NCBI GenBank assembly: GCA_963205015.1
Contig: CAUJKI010000306.1
Coordinates: forward strand, 1-36,425
Length of the DNA stretch: 36,425 nt
Direction of reading: 5' to 3'
Origin: Pseudomonadota bacterium
Lineage (GTDB): Bacteria; Pseudomonadota; Alphaproteobacteria; Rhizobiales; Hyphomicrobiaceae
Shown here: one piece after another, positions 9,201 through 17,837 of the stretch
Layout: the number at the start of each line of letters is the position of its first letter
How positions within the stretch are numbered: position 1 is the stretch's first letter
Notes under the pieces: generated by a model
Databases searched by the model: none
What the model was told of the DNA's origin: nothing
Seen by the model: only the letters and a program-made list of their open reading frames with translations
Made by a program: the position numbers and the translations under genes

Positions 9201-10490
9201 TCAGACGCTAGGATCCGGAAGCGGTGTAGCGGCGGCAATGCCATCAACAAAGGCTATGGCATCGAATGCGCGCGCCGGAATGTAGTCGCTCGTCGGCTCC
9301 AAATGCGAACGCATGGATTGCGACGTCTGCGTCCACTCGAGATCGCCAGGCATCGCGAGCAAAAACTGCTGCTCACCGACTTCCTCGAGCGCAGCATCGA
9401 TGCTGGCGAGCGACGATCGTCGCCGACGATTCTTCTCCGCTGGAATATCAACGAGCCCCGGCCCTTCGCCTGAGAGCCGTCCGACGCCGACCGCAGAACC
9501 AATCGCGACGTAATCGGCGCCATACCACTGCGCGAGACGGTCGCCGAGCGTGGTCACCAGTTCCTCACTATCGAAAGACCTGAAGGGCTCCTTCGCCATG
9601 TGGATGTTGTGCCCGAAGATGATGGCCTTTGAGCCTGGACGGTCGTCCAGCACCCAGGCGACATTTTCCGAGAAGGCCAAATCCCGCTGGTGATTAGCCT
9701 CGCGCGGCGACGTCAGACGCGCGCCGAGAATATCGCAAGCCTGAACGACCATAAGAGCATCGCGCACGATCGAACGAAACTCTGCCTTCGAGCTCGCGAA
9801 AGCATACGTCTTCTGGAGTTCTTTCAAACGGCTTACTATCGTGCTGAAGATCGAGCGAAGACGGCCTCGGTCTGACGGACCAAGCTCAACGAAGACCTCG
9901 CTGGCCCCCCAGATGGCCGCGCGACTGGTACTGCTCAGCGGCACGGCTTCGAACCGACGCGCAATGCGCTCGATGAACGCCAGATCGTCGGCCGCAAGGA
10001 CAGCATCGACGCGCGCGAAGTAGGCCGGCACGGCCGAAAGGGCGGCTGTCGGCGGAACACTGTCCATCCCACAGATACTGACGCGCTGATGCGGTGGGCG
10101 AGCGGTATTGTACTCCCGCAGCCAGAGCAGAAAATCCGCCGTCTCCCGGTTCAGCCACATTGCTTGCCCGAGATGGCGCAGCACCAGAGCCGGATCGCTC
10201 GGCTCCCCCTTCACGAAGGCGTCGACGCGGCCAGCCCCGGAGACACTGCCTTCGAAAATCAGGACGTCAAACGAGCGATGCTCGATCAGGTACCGAACCA
10301 TTCGGTTCCGGAAGGCGAGGAGCTGGCGCGCGCTATGCCAGCTCTCTCCGATGCCGACGACACGCGCCTCGCCCGCGATGCCATCGAGTGGAGCAAGATC
10401 CGCAACGCTATCGAGAAGAGCGAGACTGCGGACCGGCGCTTTCGTGGCCCTCGCCCGCTGTATGAACTGCTCTCGTGAGGAACGGGTCAT
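9201..10490 (-). CDS. Erythromycin esterase family protein (Ere/succinoglycan biosynthesis-like)
   Basis: VVGIGESWHSARQLLAFRNRMVRYLIEHRSFDVLIFEG... and AIIFGHNIHMAKEPF: Ere-family G-E-x-x-H and G-H-N-x-H motifs. Confidence 0.82.
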   Translation of the reverse strand: MTRSSREQFIQRARATKAPVRSLALLDSVADLAPLDGIAGEARVVGIGESWHSARQLLAFRNRMVRYLIEHRSFDVLIFEGSVSGAGRVDAFVKGEPSDPALVLRHLGQAMWLNRETADFLLWLREYNTARPPHQRVSICGMDSVPPTAALSAVPAYFARVDAVLAADDLAFIERIARRFEAVPLSSTSRAAIWGASEVFVELGPSDRGRLRSIFSTIVSRLKELQKTYAFASSKAEFRSIVRDALMVVQACDILGARLTSPREANHQRDLAFSENVAWVLDDRPGSKAIIFGHNIHMAKEPFRSFDSEELVTTLGDRLAQWYGADYVAIGSAVGVGRLSGEGPGLVDIPAEKNRRRRSSLASIDAALEEVGEQQFLLAMPGDLEWTQTSQSMRSHLEPTSDYIPARAFDAIAFVDGIAAATPLPDPSV

Positions 10491-10518
10491 GCCTGTCCTT
10501 GACCTCGCGGGTGCCGCG

Positions 10519-11493
10519 TCACTGAATGTTGAGATGATGCGCGATCGGGAAGAACATCTGCCGCCATGTCTCCGGCCGCTTCTTGATGATGCCCGCCTTG
10601 TGCATGAACGACAGGTACTTCTCCACGCCCGAAACCTCGACGGTGTAGATGATGTTGTTCTTGTCCAGGATCTGCTTGCGCAGCACCTCCGGCTTTTCCG
10701 GCTCGCCCGTTATCTCGATATAAGCGGCGATGGCTTTGTCCGTCTCCTCGTAGATCATTCTGTTCGCCTCGTTCAGCGCATCGAAACTGGCCTGCGTGAT
10801 CAGCGGGTTTTTCGACACGAAGTCCTCACGTGCTACGACGATATTGGTCGCCAGAACGTCGTAGATGGTGCGAATGCGCGGATCTGCGATCTCGCGATCA
10901 TGAAAGGGGGAAGATGTTGCGTGCACCGTGATCGCGCTCGAGGCATCGAGCAGCGCTGCGACCGAATCCGCGTGCGTCATCGGAACCATAAGGGAATTGA
11001 ACTTGCCCCAGTTCTCGAACCCGAGCAGTCGCGCGACCTCCATCTGGAACTCGAGCGCCGGCGTCGAGATGATAATCGACGGAAGCGCAATTCTGTCGTT
11101 GTCGCTGAGATCGGCCAGCGACTTGAGATTTGGATTTCGCGTATTGTAATGCAGGCGATACGATACCCATCCGGCGAGCCCCTTGACCTTTCCGCCGGTC
11201 TTGTCCCAAAGCAGCGCGCTTGCCGCGACGCCCGTTGCGGCGATGTTTACCGAACCGGACAGCAGTGCCTCGTTCAGGGCGGTGCCGCCCGTCATTTGGG
11301 GCCACGAAACCGTGAGCTTTGGCACGCCGAGCTTGGTCGCGTGCTTCTCGATTAGCTTGTGCTTCTCCATGACCGCGAGCGCGACGGAGAAATTGCCCGG
11401 CTGGCGCGCGATGACGATCTTGTCGACCTCCGCCGAAGCACTGTGGGCAAAGCTGCAACTCACGATCGCGGCCGCGATACACCGACGTATCAT
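10519..11493 (-). CDS. NitT/TauT-type ABC transporter substrate-binding protein
   Basis: Signal peptide then VDKIVIARQPGNFSVALAVMEKHKLIEKHATKLG...LNEALLSGSVNIAATGVAASALLW; SsuA/TauA/NMT1-like. Confidence 0.87.
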   Translation of the reverse strand: MIRRCIAAAIVSCSFAHSASAEVDKIVIARQPGNFSVALAVMEKHKLIEKHATKLGVPKLTVSWPQMTGGTALNEALLSGSVNIAATGVAASALLWDKTGGKVKGLAGWVSYRLHYNTRNPNLKSLADLSDNDRIALPSIIISTPALEFQMEVARLLGFENWGKFNSLMVPMTHADSVAALLDASSAITVHATSSPFHDREIADPRIRTIYDVLATNIVVAREDFVSKNPLITQASFDALNEANRMIYEETDKAIAAYIEITGEPEKPEVLRKQILDKNNIIYTVEVSGVEKYLSFMHKAGIIKKRPETWRQMFFPIAHHLNIQ

Positions 11494-11568
11494 TGCTTCC
11501 TCCTGATTTTGCTGATTTCACCCTCGTGGCGAGGGCGTTCTGCCGCTGAGATGCCATCGCGCAGCCAA

Positions 11569-12432
11569 TCACTGACGCGCTTGCTCTCCCCACTTCTTCA
11601 CGGTTCTGCTTTCTATGGCGCCGAAGACCACGTATTCGACGATGAGACCGATCAGTATGATCGTGAGCAGTCCGGCAAAGACTGCCGGTATCTCAAGCCT
11701 GTTGCGGTTCTCGAAGATGAACCAGCCGAGACCACCCCGCCCGGAGCTCACGCCAAATACGAGCTCAGCTGCAATCAGTGTGCGCCACGCAAAAGCCCAC
11801 CCAATCTTCAATCCCGCCAGGATTGACGGGAAGGCGGCGGGCACGAGGATGCGCCAGACAAAGGATAGGCCGCGCAGCTCGTAGTTCCTGCCCACCATCC
11901 GCAGCGTTTGCGAGACGTTCCTGAAGCCCGTCAACGTGCTGAGCGCGACCGCCCACAGCACGGAGTGCACGATCACGAATATGATGCTGCCCATGCCTAG
12001 ACCAAACCAAATCAGTGCCAGGGGGAGGAGCGCAATGGCCGGCAACGGGTTCAGCATGGCCGTCACTGTTTCGAGGAATACAGTGCCGAACTTGCTACTT
12101 ATGGCGAGTATGGTCAGCGCCGCCGCGAGGACGATACCCGTTGAATAGCCTATGGCCAGATACTCGAGCGATGTCACAATGCGCTCCGGCAGTGTGCCAC
12201 TCAAGAGCAGCTCAAACATGGTGACGATCGTTTCGGACAACCGCGGAAACACGAGGCTGTTGTCCAGGAAGATCGCATAGCCCTCCCACAGGCCTGCCAA
12301 CACGATCAGCACCGCGGCTCTTTTGGCACCTGCGCTGGCAAGAAGCTGCCCGCTCCAGCCAATGGGCTCGACCGCCGCGGCTGGGGCGGTGTCAACCTCG
12401 TCCAAACGGTAGTCCGGGAAGATACTGTTCAT
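11569..12432 (-). CDS. NitT/TauT-type ABC transporter permease
   Basis: BPD_transp_1-type inner membrane protein, MVGRNYELRGLSFVWRILVPAAFPSILAGLKIGWAFAWRTLIAAEL (EAA loop); 4-bp ATGA overlap with the ATPase gene. Confidence 0.9.
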   Translation of the reverse strand: MNSIFPDYRLDEVDTAPAAAVEPIGWSGQLLASAGAKRAAVLIVLAGLWEGYAIFLDNSLVFPRLSETIVTMFELLLSGTLPERIVTSLEYLAIGYSTGIVLAAALTILAISSKFGTVFLETVTAMLNPLPAIALLPLALIWFGLGMGSIIFVIVHSVLWAVALSTLTGFRNVSQTLRMVGRNYELRGLSFVWRILVPAAFPSILAGLKIGWAFAWRTLIAAELVFGVSSGRGGLGWFIFENRNRLEIPAVFAGLLTIILIGLIVEYVVFGAIESRTVKKWGEQARQ

Positions 12433-13229
12433 TGGCTATCCTTCATGAATAGCACTTTGTGGACTTCCTTCTCGAGAGCCAGCGGGGATCCGTATCGCGC
12501 GATGGCTCGATCCACGTCGTCGATCTCCGATCTGACGCGACCCGGATGAGCCGAGAGAAGGAGGATTCTGTGCCCTAGTCGAATTGCCTCAGCGATCGAA
12601 TGGGTCACGAAGAGAACAGTGACCTTGGTGCTGTTGCAAAGCTCGAGCAGCTCGTCCTGCATCGTCCGACGCGACAGAGCATCGAGCGATGCAAACGGCT
12701 CGTCCATCAGCAGAATGTCCGGCTTCATCGCGAGCCCGCGCGCGATCGCAACTCTCTGCTTCATCCCGCCCGACAGCATATGCGGGTAGCTGTTGACCGC
12801 CCTGCTCAGCTTCACCTTGTCGATGTATTCACGCGCCATAGCCTCCGCGTCTCGCGCGGAATATCGCCGGGCAACAATGAGTGGGAACATCACGTTCTGG
12901 ATGACCGTCTTCCAGGGTAGAAGCTGATCGAATTCCTGAAACACCATGATCCGATCCGCACCGGGGCCCTCGACCCGCCTGCCGTTCACTTCAATCGTTC
13001 CGCTCTCCGGCTTCATGTAGCCGCCCACCGCCTTCAGCAGGGAGGACTTCCCGCAGCCGGACGGCCCCAGCAGAATGCAGCGTTCCCCGGAGTTGACGGA
13101 AAAACTCACCTTTTCGGTCGCGCTGATGGTTGCTTCCGCCGTCTTGTACTTGAGGGTGACATCATTGACGCGGAGCAACGGTGCGGAACCGGCCCCTGCC
13201 GCCTGACTGACGCTTACATGGTCAGTCAT
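12429..13229 (-). CDS. NitT/TauT-type ABC transporter ATP-binding protein
   Basis: LGPSGCGKSSLLKAVGG, LSGGMKQRVAIARGLAMKPDILLMDEPFASLDALSRRTMQDEL, SsuB/TauB-like; start at 13229 or 13262. Confidence 0.92.
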   Translation of the reverse strand: MTDHVSVSQAAGAGSAPLLRVNDVTLKYKTAEATISATEKVSFSVNSGERCILLGPSGCGKSSLLKAVGGYMKPESGTIEVNGRRVEGPGADRIMVFQEFDQLLPWKTVIQNVMFPLIVARRYSARDAEAMAREYIDKVKLSRAVNSYPHMLSGGMKQRVAIARGLAMKPDILLMDEPFASLDALSRRTMQDELLELCNSTKVTVLFVTHSIAEAIRLGHRILLLSAHPGRVRSEIDDVDRAIARYGSPLALEKEVHKVLFMKDSQ

Positions 13230-13362
13230 TGCGATCCGGTCCAATGTTTGAACTTCTCCCATGGAGCGGCGCTTTCCCAGATGTTCAGCACGATCTTCGT
13301 GCCCGCGTAAAACATCGCTATATGATGTCATGACGAACGCACCAGACCCGAGCCCCGCTTCA

Positions 13363-14229
13363 TCATGCGCTCTGCCTGCTGGCGGCGGGCTTTCTTCCAG
13401 GGATACCCGCGTCGGCGTAGGCTTTATGATGCATATCCCTGATCATAGGCAGCACATGGTCGACATCGACGATAATGTTGCCGTGCGCAGATGCGATGAT
13501 CGAAGGCTTATGCTCGTCAATGAGCTCGTCCATTTCCTTCAGCAGCCTGTCCGGATCGACGAACCGGCTCCAGTGCAATGCAGCTCTGATAATGAAATTG
13601 CCGAGCTCGACATTGACACCCGATCCGAGCTCCGTGCTCGTCAGCGTGCATTCCCCGGGCCGATGAAGAGGCTCATCAAGCATCGGGTTTTGCGATCCCG
13701 CGTGTAGGAACGCGAAACCGTCCGCCACGAACATTATTCTGTGCGTCTCCTCGAATGCCCACAGTGAACTTGGAAGGTCCTTCAGAATGGCGGGTACGAA
13801 CCTGAGCTTCAGACCGCCGAGATCGACAGCATCCCCGATGGATACATTGAGCGCTCGCCCACGGGTTTCAGGATAGTAGAGGCCATAGTCCCTCACGTCC
13901 CCGATCAGGGAGCAGGAAGGATACTCGTCGAGAATGTTCGGGATGTTGGCGCAGTGAGGTACCTCAGGATGCGTCGGGAATAGATAGTCCAGACTTCGCC
14001 CGCCGAGTGCGATATTCAGCTGCGCCTTCAACGAGTCCCAGTGCCGAGGCATGCCGGTATCTATGAGGAGAGTTTTCTCTTCTCCCTTGAGCAGGAACTG
14101 GTTCAGGTGAATGTGCATGATCTCTGCCGTCACACTGATCTTCAGGCAGTTGCCGAACCAGAAAATGTTGGGTGCGATTTCCCGCGGGAAGGTATTGCGC
14201 TCGTACTTATGCCCTTGACCATCAGCCAT
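13363..14229 (-). CDS. Flavodiiron-like MBL-fold protein with partly degenerate metal motif
   Basis: EKTLLIDTGMPRHWDSL...FPTHPEVPHCANIPNIL...VADGFAF...ASAHGNII; canonical HxExDH read as H-P-E-V-P-H. Start at 14229 overlaps upstream stop (TAATG). Confidence 0.8.
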   Translation of the reverse strand: MADGQGHKYERNTFPREIAPNIFWFGNCLKISVTAEIMHIHLNQFLLKGEEKTLLIDTGMPRHWDSLKAQLNIALGGRSLDYLFPTHPEVPHCANIPNILDEYPSCSLIGDVRDYGLYYPETRGRALNVSIGDAVDLGGLKLRFVPAILKDLPSSLWAFEETHRIMFVADGFAFLHAGSQNPMLDEPLHRPGECTLTSTELGSGVNVELGNFIIRAALHWSRFVDPDRLLKEMDELIDEHKPSIIASAHGNIIVDVDHVLPMIRDMHHKAYADAGIPGRKPAASRQSA

Positions 14230-15032
14230 TACCGCAGCCCTTCCTTCTCGAGTACGTCCAGTACGAGATTGAGATGTCTGTCCACAACATCGCGTCCCAT
14301 CAGAACGCAGCCATGCGTCGGGGCAATCGTCTCGATCCGGCGGGCGGAAAAGACCTTCCTCACCCAGTCGCCGAGGGGCGCGGTATCTGCTTTCGGGATC
14401 CACCAGAATTTGGCGAGGATATGCTCCCTGGCGCTTTCGTAGGTCGTCTTGTCCAGCGTCGAGGACGTGATGATTGGAGGTGCTTCCGGCGACAACACGT
14501 CCGTATGGCTGAACACATCACTGGAGAAGAGCGTTCCCGTCTCCGCATCGAAGAACCAAACGGTGAGCAGCATTCGGAACTGAGCGAGAAACATCTCCAG
14601 GACAGGAGGATCTCCGACCGTGAAGCTGGCAGGTGCTCCGAAAGGAAATGTCGTGAGCTTTACGGACTGCGCAACGAGCGATGAGTAGTCGTCGAACGGA
14701 TTCGCGACCGTCGCCGTAACAAGCTCGTTGATCGGCACATTCTCATGTATCGCGAGCAGGTTTCCGGCGCACTCCGGCTCCGAGCGCGTCAGGCAAGCAA
14801 TGACGTAGTTGCCGTCTTTGATTTCACGTGTAACCGCCGGTACGATATTCGATTGATGACACGCCACCCCCGTGTCGATCAGCACGTGTGCCTTGGGCTT
14901 CTTCAGAAGATAGCAGCTGACGGGCTGGAAGAGGTTTGGCTTGATCGGCGCCCAGCTCGCCTGCCCGTCCAGCGCGATCGAACCGCCCAGGCGCATTATT
15001 GTGCCATTCAGGTTGTGTTGGCGTGCGTTCAT
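14229..15032 (-). CDS. Flavodiiron-like MBL-fold protein with strongly degenerate metal motif
   Basis: AHVLIDTGVACHQSN...LTRSEPECAGNLLAI...FFDAETGTLFSSDVFS...IAPTHGCVLMGRDVV; HxExDH replaced by R-S-E-P-E-C. Confidence 0.78.
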   Translation of the reverse strand: MNARQHNLNGTIMRLGGSIALDGQASWAPIKPNLFQPVSCYLLKKPKAHVLIDTGVACHQSNIVPAVTREIKDGNYVIACLTRSEPECAGNLLAIHENVPINELVTATVANPFDDYSSLVAQSVKLTTFPFGAPASFTVGDPPVLEMFLAQFRMLLTVWFFDAETGTLFSSDVFSHTDVLSPEAPPIITSSTLDKTTYESAREHILAKFWWIPKADTAPLGDWVRKVFSARRIETIAPTHGCVLMGRDVVDRHLNLVLDVLEKEGLR

Positions 15033-15347
15033 CAGAAGTCTTTCCGCTCCAGCCGGTAGTTCTTCGACCGCTCCCGTTGAAATCGTGTTGGAGGCAGCCG
15101 GAATTTCGGATCTATCAGGATCGCTCTTTAGCGGCCCCTGTGCAGTCAGCGTCGGCTGATGTTGTCGCTGCGCAAAGCAGCTCAGCCGCGGGCCTCCACC
15201 AGGACTCGAAGGAATGGGTCATCAGCTTCCGAGCTTTGCCGGACCCGATTGCCGTTTCCTTCAGCACGTCCTCCTGGAAGCCTTATTATTATCGAGCGAA
15301 TGTTCTCGCTTCCTGCTTAGAAGTTCCAATCGTGATTTTTATGTCAT

Positions 15348-15366
15348 GCATAACTTCTCTTTATGC
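15348..15366. promoter_or_regulatory. Perfect inverted repeat GCATAA-N7-TTATGC (LysR-type T-N11-A box)
   Basis: GCATAACTTCTCTTTATGC upstream of the MBL/ABC/Ere operon. Confidence 0.55.
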
Positions 15367-15384
15367 CAGGATATCCCTATTCGC

Positions 15385-15403
15385 ACGTCGTTCAGAACGA
15401 CGT
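15385..15403. repeat. 19-bp inverted repeat, 9-bp arms with 1-nt centre
   Basis: ACGTCGTTC-A-GAACGACGT in noncoding DNA. Confidence 0.85.
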
Positions 15404-15432
15404 CGTGTCTCGCGATCCGCCATGCCGCGCTA

Positions 15433-15447
15433 TCCCTGTATCAGGGA
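15433..15447. repeat. Inverted repeat TCCCTG-TAT-CAGGGA
   Basis: Perfect 6-bp arms, 3-nt loop. Confidence 0.7.
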
Positions 15448-15632
15448 GCATTATGGGTACGATGTTATCGAAGTGGCGCGCGAGCTGGCGCCCAATGGCG
15501 GCTCGTGCTCGAGCATGTCGAGATCACGCATCTAAGGCTTCAGAGAGATGAGAGGCACACCGGCCGCGCAATCCGCAGCAGCAAACAATCACCCTGCTCG
15601 GCCAGCAGGAATGAGGGCTTTCGGAACGTCGC

Positions 15633-17141
15633 TCAATCGGCGCTCTGGAATACTTCGTCGCGACTCTTGCGGATGGCAGGCAGGACAGCGATCAGCACAA
15701 GCAACGCCGCCAATGCAAGCAAACCGGCGCTGAGAGGACGGTTCAAGAACGTCATGAACTCGCCACCCGAGATGACCAGCGCCTGGCGCAGCTTCTCCTC
15801 CAGCAGTCTGCCGAGGACGAAGCCGAGCAACAATGGAGCGGGCTCGAACCCGAACTTGATAAGGGCGTATCCAAAGAGACCAAAGCCCACCGTCAGGACA
15901 ACATCGAAAGCCGAGTTGTTGACCGAGTAGATACCGATGCAGCAGAAAAGCAGGATCGAGGGGAACATCAGTCGGTAAGGTACTTTGAGGAAGCGCACCC
16001 AGAGACCGATCAGCGGCAGATTGATGACGAGCAGCATCAGATTGCCGATCCACATCGACGCGATCATGCCCCAGAAGAGCTCCGGCTGCTTCGTGATGAT
16101 CTGCGGCCCAGGCACAATTCCATGGATGGTCATGGCACCGACCATGAGCGCCATCACCGCATTGGGCGGGATGCCGAGCGTGAGCAACGGAATAAAGGAC
16201 GTTTGCGCGCTGGCATTATTGGCCGACTCCGGACCTGCCACGCCCTCGATAGCACCCTTACCGAAACGTGAAGGGTCTTTAGCCAGCTTCTTCTCGAGCG
16301 TATAGGAGGCAAAAGGCCCAAGTACAGAGCCATTGCCCGGCAAGAGGCCGAGCAGGCCCCCGAGGAGCGTGCCGCGCGCGATCGGCATTGCAGACTGCCC
16401 GAAGTCGGCACGGCTCGGCAGCAGGTTCCCGATCCGCGCCTTCATGATCTCCTGACTCTGATCCGTTTCCAGATTGCGCAAGATCTCGGCAAAGCCGAAC
16501 ATGCCCATGGCAATGATTGCCACATCGATACCGTCTGCAATCTCATTCCAGCCGAATGTCAGCCGGTCTTGGCCTGTCTCCAGGTCTACGCCCACCGTGG
16601 AGAGCAAAATGCCGACCAGAATGATCGCGATCGTTCTCCTCACAGAGCCGTGCGCCAGGACGACGGCGAGCATGAGACCGAGCACCATCAACGCGAAGTA
16701 GTCTGCGGGCCCGAACAGCAGCGCCATGCGCGTCATTGGTCCTGCCAAGCTGGCAATGATGAGCGTCCCAACGCATCCCGCAATGAAGGAGCCGATGGCA
16801 GCGATACCGAGAGCGACGCCTGCGCGACCCTGCTTGGCCATCTGGTGGCCGTCCAATGTCGTCACGACCGCGGACGCTTCGCCAGGAATATTGACGAGAA
16901 TGGCCGTTGTCGAGCCACCGTACTGGGCACCGTAGTAGATGCCCGCCAGCATGATCAGCGCACCAACCGGATCGAGGCCGAAGGTGATCGGCAGCAGCAT
17001 GGTGATGGTGGCAATGGGGCCGACACCCGGAAGCACACCGACAAGCGTGCCAATGAGGCAGCCCAGAAAGCACAAGGTCAAGTTCTGCAGCGACAGCGCT
17101 ACACTCATGCCAAGCAAGAGGTTGTCGGAAAGGTCGATCAT
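15633..17141 (-). CDS. tctA: Tripartite tricarboxylate transporter large permease TctA
   Basis: GVLPGVGPIATITMLLPITFGLDPVGALIMLAGIYYGAQYGGSTTAILVNIPGEASAVVTTLDGHQMAKQGRAGVAL: canonical TctA. Confidence 0.96.
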   Translation of the reverse strand: MIDLSDNLLLGMSVALSLQNLTLCFLGCLIGTLVGVLPGVGPIATITMLLPITFGLDPVGALIMLAGIYYGAQYGGSTTAILVNIPGEASAVVTTLDGHQMAKQGRAGVALGIAAIGSFIAGCVGTLIIASLAGPMTRMALLFGPADYFALMVLGLMLAVVLAHGSVRRTIAIILVGILLSTVGVDLETGQDRLTFGWNEIADGIDVAIIAMGMFGFAEILRNLETDQSQEIMKARIGNLLPSRADFGQSAMPIARGTLLGGLLGLLPGNGSVLGPFASYTLEKKLAKDPSRFGKGAIEGVAGPESANNASAQTSFIPLLTLGIPPNAVMALMVGAMTIHGIVPGPQIITKQPELFWGMIASMWIGNLMLLVINLPLIGLWVRFLKVPYRLMFPSILLFCCIGIYSVNNSAFDVVLTVGFGLFGYALIKFGFEPAPLLLGFVLGRLLEEKLRQALVISGGEFMTFLNRPLSAGLLALAALLVLIAVLPAIRKSRDEVFQSAD

Positions 17142-17162
17142 CTACGCGCCAATCTCCGCCGC

Positions 17163-17720
17163 TTATCGCGAAATGGCCATCACCAGTCCCTTGATCGCCA
17201 CCTTGAGCGCGTCGTACGGACCGTGCAGGAAGCCAAGTATGTCCCTGGGATCGAACGGGATCGGCAGGCTGAGAAGCTCCTTGAACAGGAGGCCGCAGAA
17301 CAGCGTTGCAACGATCGCCGCAATCACCGCCTCGACAAAGCGCGTGCTGCGATCGGCAAGGGCTGCAACGAGAAACGCCAGAGGCCCCGCGATGACAAGA
17401 CCCAACGGACGAACGGCGAACGCGAACAAGAGAGCCGCGCTCAGCAGCAATAGGGGCCCCCGAACGCCCCATCGCGCGAGGCCGTCTCCGAGGACGACAA
17501 AGCTCTGCAGCGCAAGGATGCAGCCGAACGCACCGACCAGCACGGCCACAACCTTGGGCATCATGCCTGCACCGATATCAGAGAGCTGGCCCAAAGACAG
17601 CGAGAACGTGCCGGCATAACCGACAACCGCGATGGCGATGAGGAACAGCCCACCGGCAAGATCGAGCGGTGAGCGTATCAATGGGCCTACGCGCTCGCGC
17701 TCAGGGGAAGGGTCAGACAT
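17163..17720 (-). CDS. tctB: Tripartite tricarboxylate transporter small permease TctB
   Basis: ~185 aa, four predicted TM segments, LSLGQLSDIGAGMMPKVVAVLVGAFG; directly upstream of tctA. Start MSDPSPERERVG at 17720. Confidence 0.85.
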   Translation of the reverse strand: MSDPSPERERVGPLIRSPLDLAGGLFLIAIAVVGYAGTFSLSLGQLSDIGAGMMPKVVAVLVGAFGCILALQSFVVLGDGLARWGVRGPLLLLSAALLFAFAVRPLGLVIAGPLAFLVAALADRSTRFVEAVIAAIVATLFCGLLFKELLSLPIPFDPRDILGFLHGPYDALKVAIKGLVMAISR

Positions 17721-17837
17721 CGTTCGCGCGTGCTCCGCACACGGTGCCGCCAGCCGGGATAACGACAGTCGTCCGGCATGACATGATGGCGTTGCGTCCA
17801 GCCTAGCGAGACCTTGCGCAGCTGCGTCCCGCACCCT

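Noticed and set aside
15115-15267. 50-aa minus-strand ORF upstream of the MBL genes (GTG start after AGGAGG)
   Set aside because: Shine-Dalgarno spacing of ~2 nt is too short, and no recognisable motif; left as possible leader only.
15214-15930. 238-aa plus-strand ORF in the intergenic island
   Set aside because: Runs antisense into tctA, low-complexity composition, no family resemblance.
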